Positions 1 through 7,951 of a stretch of 64,000 bases of DNA are shown here, piece by piece (the first letter of the stretch is position 1; the number at the start of each line of letters is the position of its first letter). The stretch is from Mycetocola spongiae (GTDB taxonomy: Bacteria; Actinomycetota; Actinomycetes; Actinomycetales; Microbacteriaceae). The DNA lies in NCBI RefSeq assembly GCF_020424085.1, contig NZ_CP080203.1, forward strand, positions 1,736,001-1,800,000. The letters are read 5' to 3'. The notes under the pieces are model-generated. The model was not told where the DNA came from and did not search any database. It saw only the letters and a list, made by a program, of their open reading frames with translations. The position numbers and the translations under genes are program-made.

Positions 1-109
1 CGCGCACGGTATTGATGAGGTCCTCGCGCGTGGTGGGTTCCACGAGTTCGGCGATCGGCCCACCCACCGCGAGGGTGGTCAGCTGGGCGAGCGTGGCGGG
101 GGCACTCAC
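1..109 (-). CDS. murB: UDP-N-acetylmuramate dehydrogenase MurB (5' end only)
   Basis: Only the first 36 codons are inside the window; the gene runs off the left edge. The translation contains LTTLAVGGPIAELVEP, the conserved opening of MurB (the FAD-contacting T-L-x-x-GG segment), and the enzyme reduces UDP-GlcNAc-enolpyruvate to UDP-MurNAc in peptidoglycan synthesis. The start is a GTG whose GTGA overlaps the stop codon of the preceding dehydratase by 4 bases, so it is translationally coupled as the third gene of a had-had-murB operon. The identification rests on a short segment plus this gene order, which I recall as common in actinobacteria. Confidence 0.8.
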   Translation of the reverse strand, partial: MSAPATLAQLTTLAVGGPIAELVEPTTREDLINTVR

Positions 110-543
110 GGGGTCGGCGCCCCCAGGGCGATGCGCACCTGGGCCTTACCCAGCACGGTTTTGCCCTCGAAGCTCACGGTGAGGTCGATGCGGGCGGCAT
201 TATTTTCGGCGTCGAGCTGGCCCACCTTGGCGAGGATCTGCACGCTGGCCCCGGCCTCGGGGTCCACGGGCACCGGGCGGGTGAACCGCACCTGATAATC
301 GGTCACGCGCGCGGGATCGCCAACCCAGTCCACCACGGGCTGCACAGCGAGGCCCATCGTGAGCATGCCGTGTGCGAGCACACCGGGCAGGCCCACCGAG
401 GCGGCCACATCATCGCGATAGTGAATGGGGTTAAAGTCTCCCGAGGCACCGGCATAGCGCACGAGGGCATCGCGGGTCAGGATGAGAGTGCGCTCGGCAA
501 CCACATCACCCACGGTCAGGGAGGACAGGAGGGGAGTGCTCAT
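106..543 (-). CDS. MaoC-family (R)-specific hydratase/dehydratase, HadB-like
   Basis: A 145-aa single hotdog-fold protein. The hydratase signature ASGDFNPIHY is present, with the catalytic Asp36 and His41 pair, followed by GLPGVLAHGMLTMGL, the usual second MaoC motif. Family members hydrate or dehydrate (R)-3-hydroxyacyl thioesters; HadB pairs with a HadA/HadC subunit in mycobacterial fatty acid synthase II. Here the partner is the gene immediately upstream, with which it shares an ATGA overlap, and murB follows with a GTGA overlap. The subunit pairing is well supported by context. The physiological substrate in a non-mycolate actinobacterium is unknown. Confidence 0.85.
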   Translation of the reverse strand: MSTPLLSSLTVGDVVAERTLILTRDALVRYAGASGDFNPIHYRDDVAASVGLPGVLAHGMLTMGLAVQPVVDWVGDPARVTDYQVRFTRPVPVDPEAGASVQILAKVGQLDAENNAARIDLTVSFEGKTVLGKAQVRIALGAPTP

Positions 544-980
544 TCGTCACCTCGGACTACAAGGGTGGAAATCGCGGTGACAACATGCTCACCGCGGGCG
601 TCCACGATCTGGGTTTCGGCGGTCACCATCGAGTGTGCACCGAGGGTCTTCACGGCCGCGACGGTGAGCGTCGCGGTGAGTTCATCCCCGGCCACGATGG
701 GCTGGCTAAACGTGAAGCGCTGATCGCCGTGCACCACCCGGGAGAAGTCGATTCCGGCATCGGGCTCGGCCAGGAGCTGCGCCAGCGCACCCTCCTGCAC
801 CACCACGGCAAACGTGGGGGGCGCCACCACATCGGCATAACCGGCGGCGCGGGCGGCCTCGGGATCCAGGTTGATGGGGTTCGTGGCAAAAACGGCACGC
901 GCAAACTCGCGCACCTTCTCGCGGCCCACCAGATAGCTCGGCGCGGGGGGCAGGGTCCGGCCCTGCAATTCGGGATTCAC
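540..980 (-). CDS. FAS1-like/MaoC N-terminal dehydratase, HadA/HadC-like
   Basis: A 146-aa hotdog protein of the non-catalytic or substrate-binding half type (compare mycobacterial HadA/HadC). It has the ATNPINLDPEAARAAGY segment and VVAPPTFAVVV, which correspond to the MaoC N-terminal domain. The open frame extends further upstream, but the GTG at 978-980 is preferred: GAAGGGG lies 5 bases before it, and family members begin with a few residues before the LxGRTLPP segment. The stop overlaps the start of the HadB-like gene (ATGA), so the two subunits are co-translated. Together they probably form a heterodimeric 3-hydroxyacyl dehydratase. Confidence 0.8.
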   Translation of the reverse strand: MNPELQGRTLPPAPSYLVGREKVREFARAVFATNPINLDPEAARAAGYADVVAPPTFAVVVQEGALAQLLAEPDAGIDFSRVVHGDQRFTFSQPIVAGDELTATLTVAAVKTLGAHSMVTAETQIVDARGEHVVTAISTLVVRGDE

Positions 981-1081
981 ACTCACCCCTTCAGGATAGC
1001 GTGCGTCGCGCCCGCGCACGGTACTCCGCGCCACCGCGACCGGGAAGTGCCCATGATCCGGTGTTTTTGCGTTTCCGGGGC

Positions 1082-1093
1082 TAACATGAGCGT
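1082..1093 (+). promoter_or_regulatory. Leaderless promoter -10 (TAACAT) for the GNAT gene
   Basis: TAACAT at 1082-1087 is followed by six bases and then the GTG at 1094, so transcription would start at or next to the start codon. No Shine-Dalgarno sequence is present. It is one of many TAnnnT-N6/7-start arrangements in the window. Confidence 0.6.
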
Positions 1094-1708
1094 GTGACTG
1101 AACAGGTTCTCACCCTTGAGAAGGATTCCCGGATTCGCCGCGCACTCGCCTCGGATATCGAGCGCATGCAGAATATCGAACGCGCCGCGGGTGCCCCCTT
1201 TGCCGAGATCGGGATGCTCGCCGTGGCCGAGGATGATCCGCCCGCCGCATCCGAGTTTGCCGCCGCGATCTCCCGCGGACTGTGCTGGATCACCACGATC
1301 GGCGATCATCCCGGGGATGCCACACCGGTGGCCTATCTGCTCGCCGGGCTGGTGGACGGCACGCTGCATATCGAACAGGTCAGTGTGCACCCGCTGGCCG
1401 CGCGTCACGGGCTCGGGGCGGCGCTGATCGCGGAGGCCGAGCGCGAGGCCGTGCGGCGCGGGATTGCCGAGCTCACGCTCACCACCTTTATGGATGTGCC
1501 CTGGAATGCCGCCTATTATCGGCGGCTGGGTTTTGACGTCCTGCCCGAGGCCGAGCTGGGTCCCGATCTGGGGGCGCGCCGCCTCGCGGAGGCCACCCAC
1601 GAGCTCGACCGCTGGCCGCGCGTGGCGATGAGCCGCGCGGTGCGCTACCGCGAGGCCGTGCCGGCGGGAAAACGGATCGGGGTCGCGCCGAGGTCCCAGA
1701 GGGCATAG
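1094..1708 (+). CDS. GNAT family N-acetyltransferase
   Basis: A 204-aa single-domain GNAT protein. The order is typical: an N-terminal strand and helix (RRALASDIERMQNIERAAG), a central beta strand ending in HIEQVSVHPLA, the acetyl-CoA pyrophosphate loop RHGLGAALIAEAE (R/Q-x-x-G-x-G/A), and motif B with AAYYRRLGF. These proteins transfer the acetyl group of acetyl-CoA to an amine; the substrate cannot be told from sequence. The GTG start is set by an adjacent TAACAT element (leaderless). The last 64 bases overlap the 3' end of the convergent membrane-protein gene, so the C-terminal tail after about residue 184 may be poorly conserved. Confidence 0.85.
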   Translation: MTEQVLTLEKDSRIRRALASDIERMQNIERAAGAPFAEIGMLAVAEDDPPAASEFAAAISRGLCWITTIGDHPGDATPVAYLLAGLVDGTLHIEQVSVHPLAARHGLGAALIAEAEREAVRRGIAELTLTTFMDVPWNAAYYRRLGFDVLPEAELGPDLGARRLAEATHELDRWPRVAMSRAVRYREAVPAGKRIGVAPRSQRA

Positions 1709-3210
1709 GCCCCACACTCGGCCGCGCGCGTGGCGTGAACCCCCGCGATATCCGGGGCCGCCGCCCAGGCCGGGGTGATCAGGAACGAGACCTCCACGCC
1801 GTCATAATCGGAGCGGTTCACGAGCCAGGGCCGCGGCAGCCAGGTGGCGCCCACCTGAATAAAATCGGCGGGGTCCTCGGCATAGGCCTTCGCGGCGCGC
1901 ACGGTCCAGAACTCGCCCGCGCCGGTTCCGCCGTGGGCGCCCGCCCAGTCCAGCACACAGCCGATATCGGGGTGCGGTGTGCGCACACGCTCGACCAGCG
2001 CGGGGAGGGAAAAACCCGCTGCCAGCAGCACCAGGATCCCCGCCGCGGCCCCGAGGAGGCGCGGCCTCGGCGGCAGCCGGACCCGGCCGAGCAGGGCGGG
2101 CGCGAGCACCACGGCCAGGAGCGGGAAAAACCAGAGCGGGGCCAGATAGCGGGCGGCGTGGGTGCCCAGCAGGATAAAGCCCAGCAGGAGCGCGGGCGGC
2201 GCGAGCCAGCCCAGCGTGAGCAGGAACGCGCCCGCGCCCCAGCCCTCGCGCAGTGCCCGCAGCGACCAGATCAGGTTCAGCCCGATCAGCGCCAGGAGGG
2301 CCAGCAGCGAGAGTGCCCCGCCGGGGTCCTGCGCGCGCTCGGCCAGCAGCTGCCCATAATATTGCGCGGAGGCGAGGGCCTCGGCGGGCCGAAAATAGAG
2401 CGAACCATCGGCTGTAATAAAACGGGCGAGGGGGATGCGCAGCGCAAGCCCGAGCAGCATTCCCGCGGCGATCACCAGCACCGGGCGGCGCACGGTCAGC
2501 GGGGTCAGCGCGCGGCGCGCGAGCAGGAGCACCATTACCGCGAGCACGGGGGCCACCGCCCAGGCCAGGAAGAGCGGATTGGAGGCGGTGCAGGTCACGG
2601 CGATGATGCCGAGGGCCGCGAGTGCCCCGTGCCGGCCCGGCGTGGTCAGGGTCCGTGCCGCGAGGGCGCAAAACAGCAGCGTTCCGATCACGGTGGCGCT
2701 GTAATACGTGGTGGTCGCCAGCAGCGAAACCACCTCGAGGGCATCGCGGCTGGCATCCGTTTCCAGGAGGATAAACAGCACGGCCACGGCGAGCGCGGCC
2801 AGGGCGGCGGGAATCCGCGCGGCCCGCGGGAGGCGGTCGCCGGCGACGCGCGCCACGAGCCTGAACGCGCCGTAGAGCGCCAGCAGGTTCAGCACCGCGT
2901 TCAGCGCCAGCGTGGCCCCCACCCCGAGGCCCAGCGCCGAGAGCGCCAGGTAGACCGCGAGTTCGGGCCCAAAGAGCACGGGAGACAGCGCCCAGTCCTG
3001 GGCGGCGCCGTGCCGCAGCGATCCGGCCACGAGCGCGGGGAGCACCGAATCGGCGTCCTCATAGAGCAGCACGCCGCGCGGGCTCGCGCCGAGCCGGGAC
3101 ACCGCGATCAGCGCCAGAGCGAGCGCGATCAGCAGCCCGGCAAGCTCGCGCAGCGGGGCCGCGCGGCGCCCAAATACCGTCTCATCTTGATTCGGAGGGG
3201 CGGCGCGCAT
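1645..3210 (-). CDS. Polytopic membrane protein, GT-C glycosyltransferase-like
   Basis: A 521-aa integral membrane protein with roughly eleven or twelve hydrophobic helices, very rich in Ala and Leu. After the first helix comes an acidic periplasmic loop, YEDADSVLPAL, in the place where GT-C fold glycosyltransferases carry their catalytic acidic residues. A non-membrane C-terminal region of about 100 residues follows, from about FSLPALVERVRTPH onward. By analogy it could move a sugar from a polyprenyl-phosphate donor to an outside acceptor, but I see no family-specific motif and this is inference. The start is the ATG at 3210, immediately after TATGCT plus six bases. It is monocistronic. Confidence 0.65.
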   Translation of the reverse strand: MRAAPPNQDETVFGRRAAPLRELAGLLIALALALIAVSRLGASPRGVLLYEDADSVLPALVAGSLRHGAAQDWALSPVLFGPELAVYLALSALGLGVGATLALNAVLNLLALYGAFRLVARVAGDRLPRAARIPAALAALAVAVLFILLETDASRDALEVVSLLATTTYYSATVIGTLLFCALAARTLTTPGRHGALAALGIIAVTCTASNPLFLAWAVAPVLAVMVLLLARRALTPLTVRRPVLVIAAGMLLGLALRIPLARFITADGSLYFRPAEALASAQYYGQLLAERAQDPGGALSLLALLALIGLNLIWSLRALREGWGAGAFLLTLGWLAPPALLLGFILLGTHAARYLAPLWFFPLLAVVLAPALLGRVRLPPRPRLLGAAAGILVLLAAGFSLPALVERVRTPHPDIGCVLDWAGAHGGTGAGEFWTVRAAKAYAEDPADFIQVGATWLPRPWLVNRSDYDGVEVSFLITPAWAAAPDIAGVHATRAAECGAYALWDLGATPIRFPAGTASR

Positions 3211-3222
3211 CCTCCGAGCATA
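3211..3222 (-). promoter_or_regulatory. Leaderless promoter -10 (TATGCT) for the GT-C-like gene
   Basis: On the minus strand TATGCT (3222-3217) is followed by CGGAGG and the ATG. CGGAGG looks like a ribosome-binding site, but with zero spacing it cannot act as one, so a leaderless start is the better reading. Confidence 0.55.
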
Positions 3223-3225
3223 GTT

Positions 3226-4212
3226 CTATAACGCCCGCTTGAATCCCACATGTGATGCAACGAATCCGTGGCGCAGATAAAAGGCATGGGCCCCGCCGCG
3301 CGCGGCATCCGAGGTGAGCTGCACCAGGGTGGCCCCGCGCACACGCGCCTCGGAAACTGCCCACTCGATCGCCTCGCCCCCGATGCCCAGGCCGCGCCGA
3401 TCCGAGCGCACCCGCACCGCCTCGATCTGCGCGCGCGTGGCCCCGCCGCGGGAGAGCCCGGGCAGCAGCGTGAACTGGAGCGTTCCGATGATCTCCCCCG
3501 CCTGCTCGATCACGATCAGCAGGTTGCCGGGATCGCGGGTGATCCGCTCAAATCCCCGCCGATAGGCGGACTCCCGCGCGGGATCAACGCTCTCGCCGCG
3601 CGCGGCCGCGAGCGAGTCCTCGGCCAGCAGCGCGATGACCGCGGGCAGGTCCTCCACGCGCGCGGTGCGCAGCAGCACGTCACCGCCCCCGGCGGAGAGG
3701 ACGTGCCGCACCGGCGTCTCGCCCGGTCCGGGCTCAAGTTCCGCGGCATAGCCGGCGATCGCCCGGCCGTAGAGCGGCAGGGTCGGGGCAAGCGCCTCCA
3801 GCGCAACCCGCAGCGCCTCGGTGGGGCGGCCCGCGGAGTGTAGGGCGAGCGCGAGGAATGCGCGGTGGGCGTCCCCGGTCAGCGGCGTGGGCGTTACCTC
3901 CCCGAGCAGCGTCGCGGCCTCCCCCGCCCGGCCGGTATTACGCAGGGAGCTGGCGAGTTGGATCCGGGCCTGAACGCGGCGCTCGGGGTCCAATTCCCCC
4001 GGGCCGGTCGCGGCCAGCGCCGCGCGATATAGCCCGATCGCAGCCTCCTCCTGGCCGAGGAAATCCCGCAGCGAGGCCGTCTCATAGGCGCGCACGGCAT
4101 GTTCTTCGGGCAGATCCCCGAGCGCGATTTCCAGGCGCGCGGCCAGCGCCGCGGGGTCCTGGGTGCGGGCGGCGGTATCCCAAAATTTGCCGAGGCGCTC
4201 ATCCAGATTCAT
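3226..4212 (-). CDS. TPR domain - GNAT acetyltransferase fusion
   Basis: A 328-aa two-domain protein. Residues 1-160 are helical tetratricopeptide-type repeats (YETASLRDFLGQEEAAIGLYRAAL, then ARIQLASSLRNTGRAGEAATLL, then AFLALALHSAGRPTEALRVA), similar to the small stand-alone TPR_5 proteins of actinobacteria. Residues about 180-328 are a complete GNAT domain with the acetyl-CoA loop SDRRGLGIGGEAIEWA and the ending AFYLRHGFVASHVGFK. The two halves are usually separate genes as far as I recall; here they are one continuous frame with no stop. The start follows a TAAACT-N6-ATG leaderless element. The GNAT half resembles acetyltransferases of small amines, but the substrate is unknown. Confidence 0.75.
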   Translation of the reverse strand: MNLDERLGKFWDTAARTQDPAALAARLEIALGDLPEEHAVRAYETASLRDFLGQEEAAIGLYRAALAATGPGELDPERRVQARIQLASSLRNTGRAGEAATLLGEVTPTPLTGDAHRAFLALALHSAGRPTEALRVALEALAPTLPLYGRAIAGYAAELEPGPGETPVRHVLSAGGGDVLLRTARVEDLPAVIALLAEDSLAAARGESVDPARESAYRRGFERITRDPGNLLIVIEQAGEIIGTLQFTLLPGLSRGGATRAQIEAVRVRSDRRGLGIGGEAIEWAVSEARVRGATLVQLTSDAARGGAHAFYLRHGFVASHVGFKRAL

Positions 4213-4224
4213 GCGCCCAGTTTA
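4213..4224 (-). promoter_or_regulatory. Leaderless promoter -10 (TAAACT) for the TPR-GNAT gene
   Basis: TAAACT on the minus strand (4224-4219), then GGGCGC, then ATG. There is no ribosome-binding site. It lies between this gene and the hairpin that closes the eda operon, so the gene is transcribed independently. Confidence 0.6.
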
Positions 4225-4239
4225 GGGCCCGCACCGCGC

Positions 4240-4275
4240 GGGGCGGCCGCCTCCCCGGGGGAAGGCGGCCGCCCC
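4240..4275 (-). terminator. GC-rich hairpin after the eda operon
   Basis: A 12-bp outer stem (GGGGCGGCCGCC with GGCGGCCGCCCC) and an inner CCC/GGG extension lie just after the stop of the aldolase gene. No U-tract follows, so it is a GC-only terminator or mRNA-end hairpin. Confidence 0.5.
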
Positions 4276-4285
4276 GGCCGGAATA

Positions 4286-4921
4286 CTAGTTGAGGATATC
4301 GGTGAACGCGCGGGCGCGCGCGGTGATCTCGCCCCACGTGCCGGCGGCCACCACGGCGGGCGGCACCACGGCGGTTCCGCAGCATACGGCCACGGCCCCG
4401 GCGGCCAGATACTCATTGGCGTTGACTGAGTCGATTCCGCCCGAGGGCAGCAGCTTCACGCCCGGATAGGGGCCCTGCAGGTCCTTCAGATAGCCCGGGC
4501 CCAGTGCCCGCGCCGGGAAGATCTTCACCACGGCCGAGCCCAGGTCCAGCGCCTGCGCCACCTCGGAGGGGGTGAGTGCGCCGAGGCTAAAGGGGATACC
4601 GGCATCGGCCGCGACCTTCGCCACCTCGGGGCGGATGCCCGGGGTCACCAGGAACTGCGCACCCGCGTCGATCGCGGCGCGCGCCTGATCCCCGGTGAGG
4701 ACCGTGCCCACCCCGATGATCGCGCCGTGCTCGCTCACGGTCTCGGCCGCGCGCGCCACATGCTTCAGCAGATTTGGGGTGGTATAGGTGAGTTCCACAC
4801 CCGTGATGCCGCCGGCGACCAGGGCGCGGCACAGCTCGGCGGCGTCCTGGATCTCGGGGGCGCGCACCACGGCGAGCGTGCGGTCGGCCTCAAGATAGCC
4901 GATAAATTCTTCGTTATTCAT
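4286..4921 (-). CDS. eda: 2-dehydro-3-deoxy-phosphogluconate (KDPG) aldolase
   Basis: A 211-aa class I aldolase of the KDPG/KHG family, which splits 2-keto-3-deoxy-6-phosphogluconate into pyruvate and glyceraldehyde 3-phosphate. Visible catalytic elements are Glu43 in GVELTYTTP and the Schiff-base Lys133 in AVVKIFPA, plus the phosphate-binding LLPSGGID. Length is normal for the family. It is the last gene of a leftward operon; its start overlaps the end of the D-aminoacylase gene by 8 bases. No edd (phosphogluconate dehydratase) is nearby. The KDPG is instead likely to come from the PfkB kinase encoded across the divergent promoter. Confidence 0.88.
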   Translation of the reverse strand: MNNEEFIGYLEADRTLAVVRAPEIQDAAELCRALVAGGITGVELTYTTPNLLKHVARAAETVSEHGAIIGVGTVLTGDQARAAIDAGAQFLVTPGIRPEVAKVAADAGIPFSLGALTPSEVAQALDLGSAVVKIFPARALGPGYLKDLQGPYPGVKLLPSGGIDSVNANEYLAAGAVAVCCGTAVVPPAVVAAGTWGEITARARAFTDILN

Positions 4922-6575
4922 GGGGGCTGGTGGTTCCTTCCGGGGTGCGGCGCAGGGCCCGCCCGGCCAGCGCGCCCGTGGGCTCGCCCTCCGAGATCGC
5001 GGCTACGCCGTTAACAAAAACGGTATGAATTCCCGCGGCGGCCTGCCGCGGGTTGTTAAAGGTCGCGGTGGCCGCGATGGTGCGGGGATCAAAGAGCACC
5101 AGATCGGCCGCGTAGCCCTCGCGGATCAGCCCGCGCCGGTCCAGGCGCAGCCGCGCCGCGGGCCGCCCGGTGAGATGGTGGATCATCTCCTCCCAGGACA
5201 GCAGGCCCAGCTCGCGCACATAGTGGCCCAGGAAGCGCGGGAACGTGCCCCAGGCGCGCGGATGCGGTTTGGCCCCGACCAGGATGCCATCGCTGCCCCC
5301 GGTATGGGTGCGATGAGTCATGATGGTGCGCACGTTTTCCTCGTGGCCCACGTGTTGCAGGATCCCGGTGCCCATGTCATCGCGCAGCAGAATATCCACA
5401 AAAACCGCAAAGGGTTCGCGGCCGGTCTCCCCGGCAATCTGCCGGATGGTTTTGCCCACCAGCGGGGCCAGCTCGGGATTGCGCACGCCCGAGATCTCGA
5501 TGGTGTCCCATTCGGCGATCACGCCGTGGCAGCCGTCCGAGCCGTAGATTTCCACGTTCTCGCGGATCCGGGCGAGGGTCAGCGGATCGCGCAGCCGGCG
5601 CATCGTCTCGGCATCGCCCCCCGCGGAGGCCCAGCTGGGCAGGATCGCGGACAGCGTTGTGGCCCCGGGCAGATAGGGGTAGGTATCGAGCGTGATATCC
5701 ACGCCGCGGTCCAGGGCCGCGTCGATCAGGTCCAGCAGCTCGGGGGCGCGCCCGCGATTGGGGGCGAAGTTCATCGTGGCATGGGACAGGTGCAGTGCGC
5801 ACCCGGTCTCCTCGCTCAGCCCGATCATCTCGGCATAGGCCTCGAGCGCGCCCGCCCCATAGGAGCGGTGATGCGGCGCATAAAACCCACCGTATTCCGC
5901 GACCACGGCGCAGAGCCGGGCGAGCTCCGCGGTGGAGGCATACATTCCGGGCGTATAGGTCAGGCCCGAGCTCATGCCCACGGCCCCCTCTTCCAGCGCG
6001 GTGCGGATCAGCGCGCACTGGGCGAGGATCTCCTCCTCGCTGGCCGCGCCGTCGCCAAAGCCGCGGACCAGCGCACGCACGGTGCCCTGCGGGATCAGAT
6101 AGGCGGCATTGGTCGCGATGCCGCGATCCAGCCGGTCCAGGTATTCGCCCACTCCGCGCCAGGAGAACACGGCGTCATCCGCGGGGTTATCGTTCCAGCC
6201 CGCGATTTTTTGGCGCACGCCCGCGAGCGTGGGCTCGTCCACGGGGGCATAGGACAGGCCGTCCTGCCCCAGCAGCTCGGTGGTGATGCCCTGGCTCAGC
6301 CGGGAATAGTGATCGGGGGTCAGCAGCAATTGCAGATCGGAGTGCGCGTGCATATCGATAAACCCGGGCGAGAGCACGAGGCCCGTGCCGTCGATATGCC
6401 GGGCGGCACCCGCCGCGGGGGCCGTGCCCTCGCCGCCCCCCACGCGCAGGATCGCGGCGATGCGTCCGCCGCTCAGGCTCACATCGGCGAGATAGGCGGG
6501 CGCACCCGTGCCATCGATAACGCTGACGTTATCGATCTGCACATCCGCGGGCGGATTAGAAGAACGTGTGGACAA
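4914..6575 (-). CDS. N-acyl-D-amino-acid deacylase (amidohydrolase superfamily)
   Basis: A 553-aa amidohydrolase of the D-aminoacylase group. The N-terminal metal motif is GFIDMHAHSD (His76, His78, Asp80); further metal or substrate ligands are in CALHLSHATM and in a conserved Asp within THTGGSDGILVGAKPHPR. Members hydrolyse N-acyl-D-amino acids to free D-amino acids using zinc. The start is a TTG 4-5 bases after GGAG and inside the 3' end of the upstream PLP-enzyme gene (20-base overlap). In this cluster the likely substrate is an N-acylated D-configured amino acid or amino-sugar acid such as N-acetylglucosaminate; that is inference from the neighbouring kinase and aldolase. Confidence 0.85.
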   Translation of the reverse strand: MSTRSSNPPADVQIDNVSVIDGTGAPAYLADVSLSGGRIAAILRVGGGEGTAPAAGAARHIDGTGLVLSPGFIDMHAHSDLQLLLTPDHYSRLSQGITTELLGQDGLSYAPVDEPTLAGVRQKIAGWNDNPADDAVFSWRGVGEYLDRLDRGIATNAAYLIPQGTVRALVRGFGDGAASEEEILAQCALIRTALEEGAVGMSSGLTYTPGMYASTAELARLCAVVAEYGGFYAPHHRSYGAGALEAYAEMIGLSEETGCALHLSHATMNFAPNRGRAPELLDLIDAALDRGVDITLDTYPYLPGATTLSAILPSWASAGGDAETMRRLRDPLTLARIRENVEIYGSDGCHGVIAEWDTIEISGVRNPELAPLVGKTIRQIAGETGREPFAVFVDILLRDDMGTGILQHVGHEENVRTIMTHRTHTGGSDGILVGAKPHPRAWGTFPRFLGHYVRELGLLSWEEMIHHLTGRPAARLRLDRRGLIREGYAADLVLFDPRTIAATATFNNPRQAAAGIHTVFVNGVAAISEGEPTGALAGRALRRTPEGTTSPHE

Positions 6576-7890
6576 GGCTCTCCAGGCTGGGGTTCCGGGC
6601 GTCGCCGGAGAACACGGGGATCAGCGTCCACTTATCAAAGGCTGTGCACGGGTGGGAGAGGCCCAGGCGCACCACATCGCCGATATTCACGGCGGTGGCC
6701 GCGGGGTCAAAGCGCAGGAAGGAGTGTTGATCGTTTACCGCGGAGATGCTGGCGCCGGGCAGGGGAACGGCGGTGCCGCCGAGCCGGCGGGCGATCAGCT
6801 GCGGTTCGGGCAGGCCCTCGTCCACGGGCAGATCGCGTTTTCCGGCGTCGAGCAGCGCGAGGCCGGGCTCGGGCACGGAGACCACGCGCGCCCAGGCGTG
6901 CATCGCGGAGGCGAGGGGTTCGCCGTCGTCGGCGTGCCGGGAGAACGGGGAGATTTCGCGGTAGAAGCCGTCGTCGTGCACGATATAGGCCCCGCTGCGG
7001 ATCACGAGGTCCACGCGCGGCGCCTCGCCGTCACCCGAGTGGATCACGCCCGAGAGCACGTCCACCACGTCGTTAAAATAGGCGCTTCCGCCCGCGGTGA
7101 CCATCAGGTCAACGCCGGGCGCGTAGAGGTCCTCGGCGAGCGCGCGGGCATGCAGTTCGCCCAGATCGGCGAGATAATCGCGCACGGCCGAGAGGCCCGC
7201 GGCATCGGCGGTATGCGCGAGTGATCCCTCATAACCGGCGATGCCCACGAGGCGCAGGTGGGTCGACTCGCGCACGGCGCGCGCCACGTCGAGGGCAGCG
7301 TCCGCGCCGCGGGCGCCGGTGCGTCCGCCGGGCGCGCCGAGCTCCACGAGCACCGAGAATACCGGGGGCTGTCCCGGGTGCAGCGCGGCAGAGGCGGCGA
7401 GTTCCCGCTCGATGAGGTCCACGGTCTGCACCGAGTCGACCCAGGAGATCACCTCAAATTCGGGGCCCTGGGTGGCGGCGAGCCAGCGGATCGCGAGCGG
7501 ATCGGTCAGGCTATTGGCCACCTGCACGCGGCTCACGCCGAAGTGCCGGGCCACGCGCAGCTGGGCGGAATTAGCCAGCGAGATGCCCCAGGCACCGGCG
7601 GAGATCTGTTCGGCCCAGAGCTGCGGGGCCATCGTGGTTTTGCCATGCGGGGCGAGCAGCACGCCGCGGGCGTCACACCACGCGGCGAGGCGGTTGAGGT
7701 TCGCGGTGAGTTCTTCGCGGCCCAGCGCGAGCAGCGGGGTTTGGAAATCGCCGAGGCGGGCCCCGCCGGCGGCGAGGGCGCGGGCGGTGAGGCCGTGGAA
7801 ATCGGCGGGGATGGCCTTATGTCGCCATCCCAGTTCCACGCGGTCCAGCGCGGCGAGCGCCTCGGTATCTACGCGTGCCGCTGAAGCCAT
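6556..7890 (-). CDS. PLP-dependent D-threonine aldolase/D-serine dehydratase-family enzyme (candidate D-glucosaminate dehydratase)
   Basis: A 444-aa fold-type III PLP enzyme (alanine racemase N-terminal fold). The PLP lysine is Lys84 in LLAPHGKTTMAPQL. The C-terminal metal-binding D-serine dehydratase-like domain contains VRLGLSHPCTAFDKW, with its His and Cys ligands. The family includes D-threonine aldolase, D-serine dehydratase and D-glucosaminate dehydratase. The ATG at 7890 is chosen because the upstream extension runs through the operator. It is the first gene of the leftward operon. The sugar-acid kinase, KDPG aldolase and RidA nearby favour the dehydratase role (amino acid to 2-keto-3-deoxy acid plus ammonia) over aldolase. 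Confidence 0.82.
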   Translation of the reverse strand: MASAARVDTEALAALDRVELGWRHKAIPADFHGLTARALAAGGARLGDFQTPLLALGREELTANLNRLAAWCDARGVLLAPHGKTTMAPQLWAEQISAGAWGISLANSAQLRVARHFGVSRVQVANSLTDPLAIRWLAATQGPEFEVISWVDSVQTVDLIERELAASAALHPGQPPVFSVLVELGAPGGRTGARGADAALDVARAVRESTHLRLVGIAGYEGSLAHTADAAGLSAVRDYLADLGELHARALAEDLYAPGVDLMVTAGGSAYFNDVVDVLSGVIHSGDGEAPRVDLVIRSGAYIVHDDGFYREISPFSRHADDGEPLASAMHAWARVVSVPEPGLALLDAGKRDLPVDEGLPEPQLIARRLGGTAVPLPGASISAVNDQHSFLRFDPAATAVNIGDVVRLGLSHPCTAFDKWTLIPVFSGDARNPSLESLVHTFF

Positions 7891-7931
7891 GTTGCCCACT
7901 CTTTTCCCTACCGTGCCGATGGATTGCGTAT

Positions 7932-7951
7932 ACTGCAACGCTAGTTGCAGT
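7932..7951. promoter_or_regulatory. Perfect 20-bp inverted repeat, likely IclR operator
   Basis: ACTGCAAC-GCTA-GTTGCAGT is an exact 8+4+8 inverted repeat in the 156-bp space between the divergent PLP-enzyme and PfkB genes. It covers the -35 of the rightward promoter. An IclR-type regulator is encoded in the rightward operon, so it is the natural candidate to bind here and control both arms. Confidence 0.7.

Noticed and set aside
1735-3231. 498-residue plus-strand open frame
   Set aside because: It is the antisense shadow of the GT-C-like membrane protein; the translation is dominated by Gln, Arg, Gly and Glu with no recognisable fold, as expected opposite a Leu/Ala-rich gene.
4920-7076. 718-residue plus-strand open frame
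   Set aside because: Antisense shadow of the deacylase and PLP-enzyme genes, both of which have clear catalytic motifs; high GC content makes long antisense frames common here.
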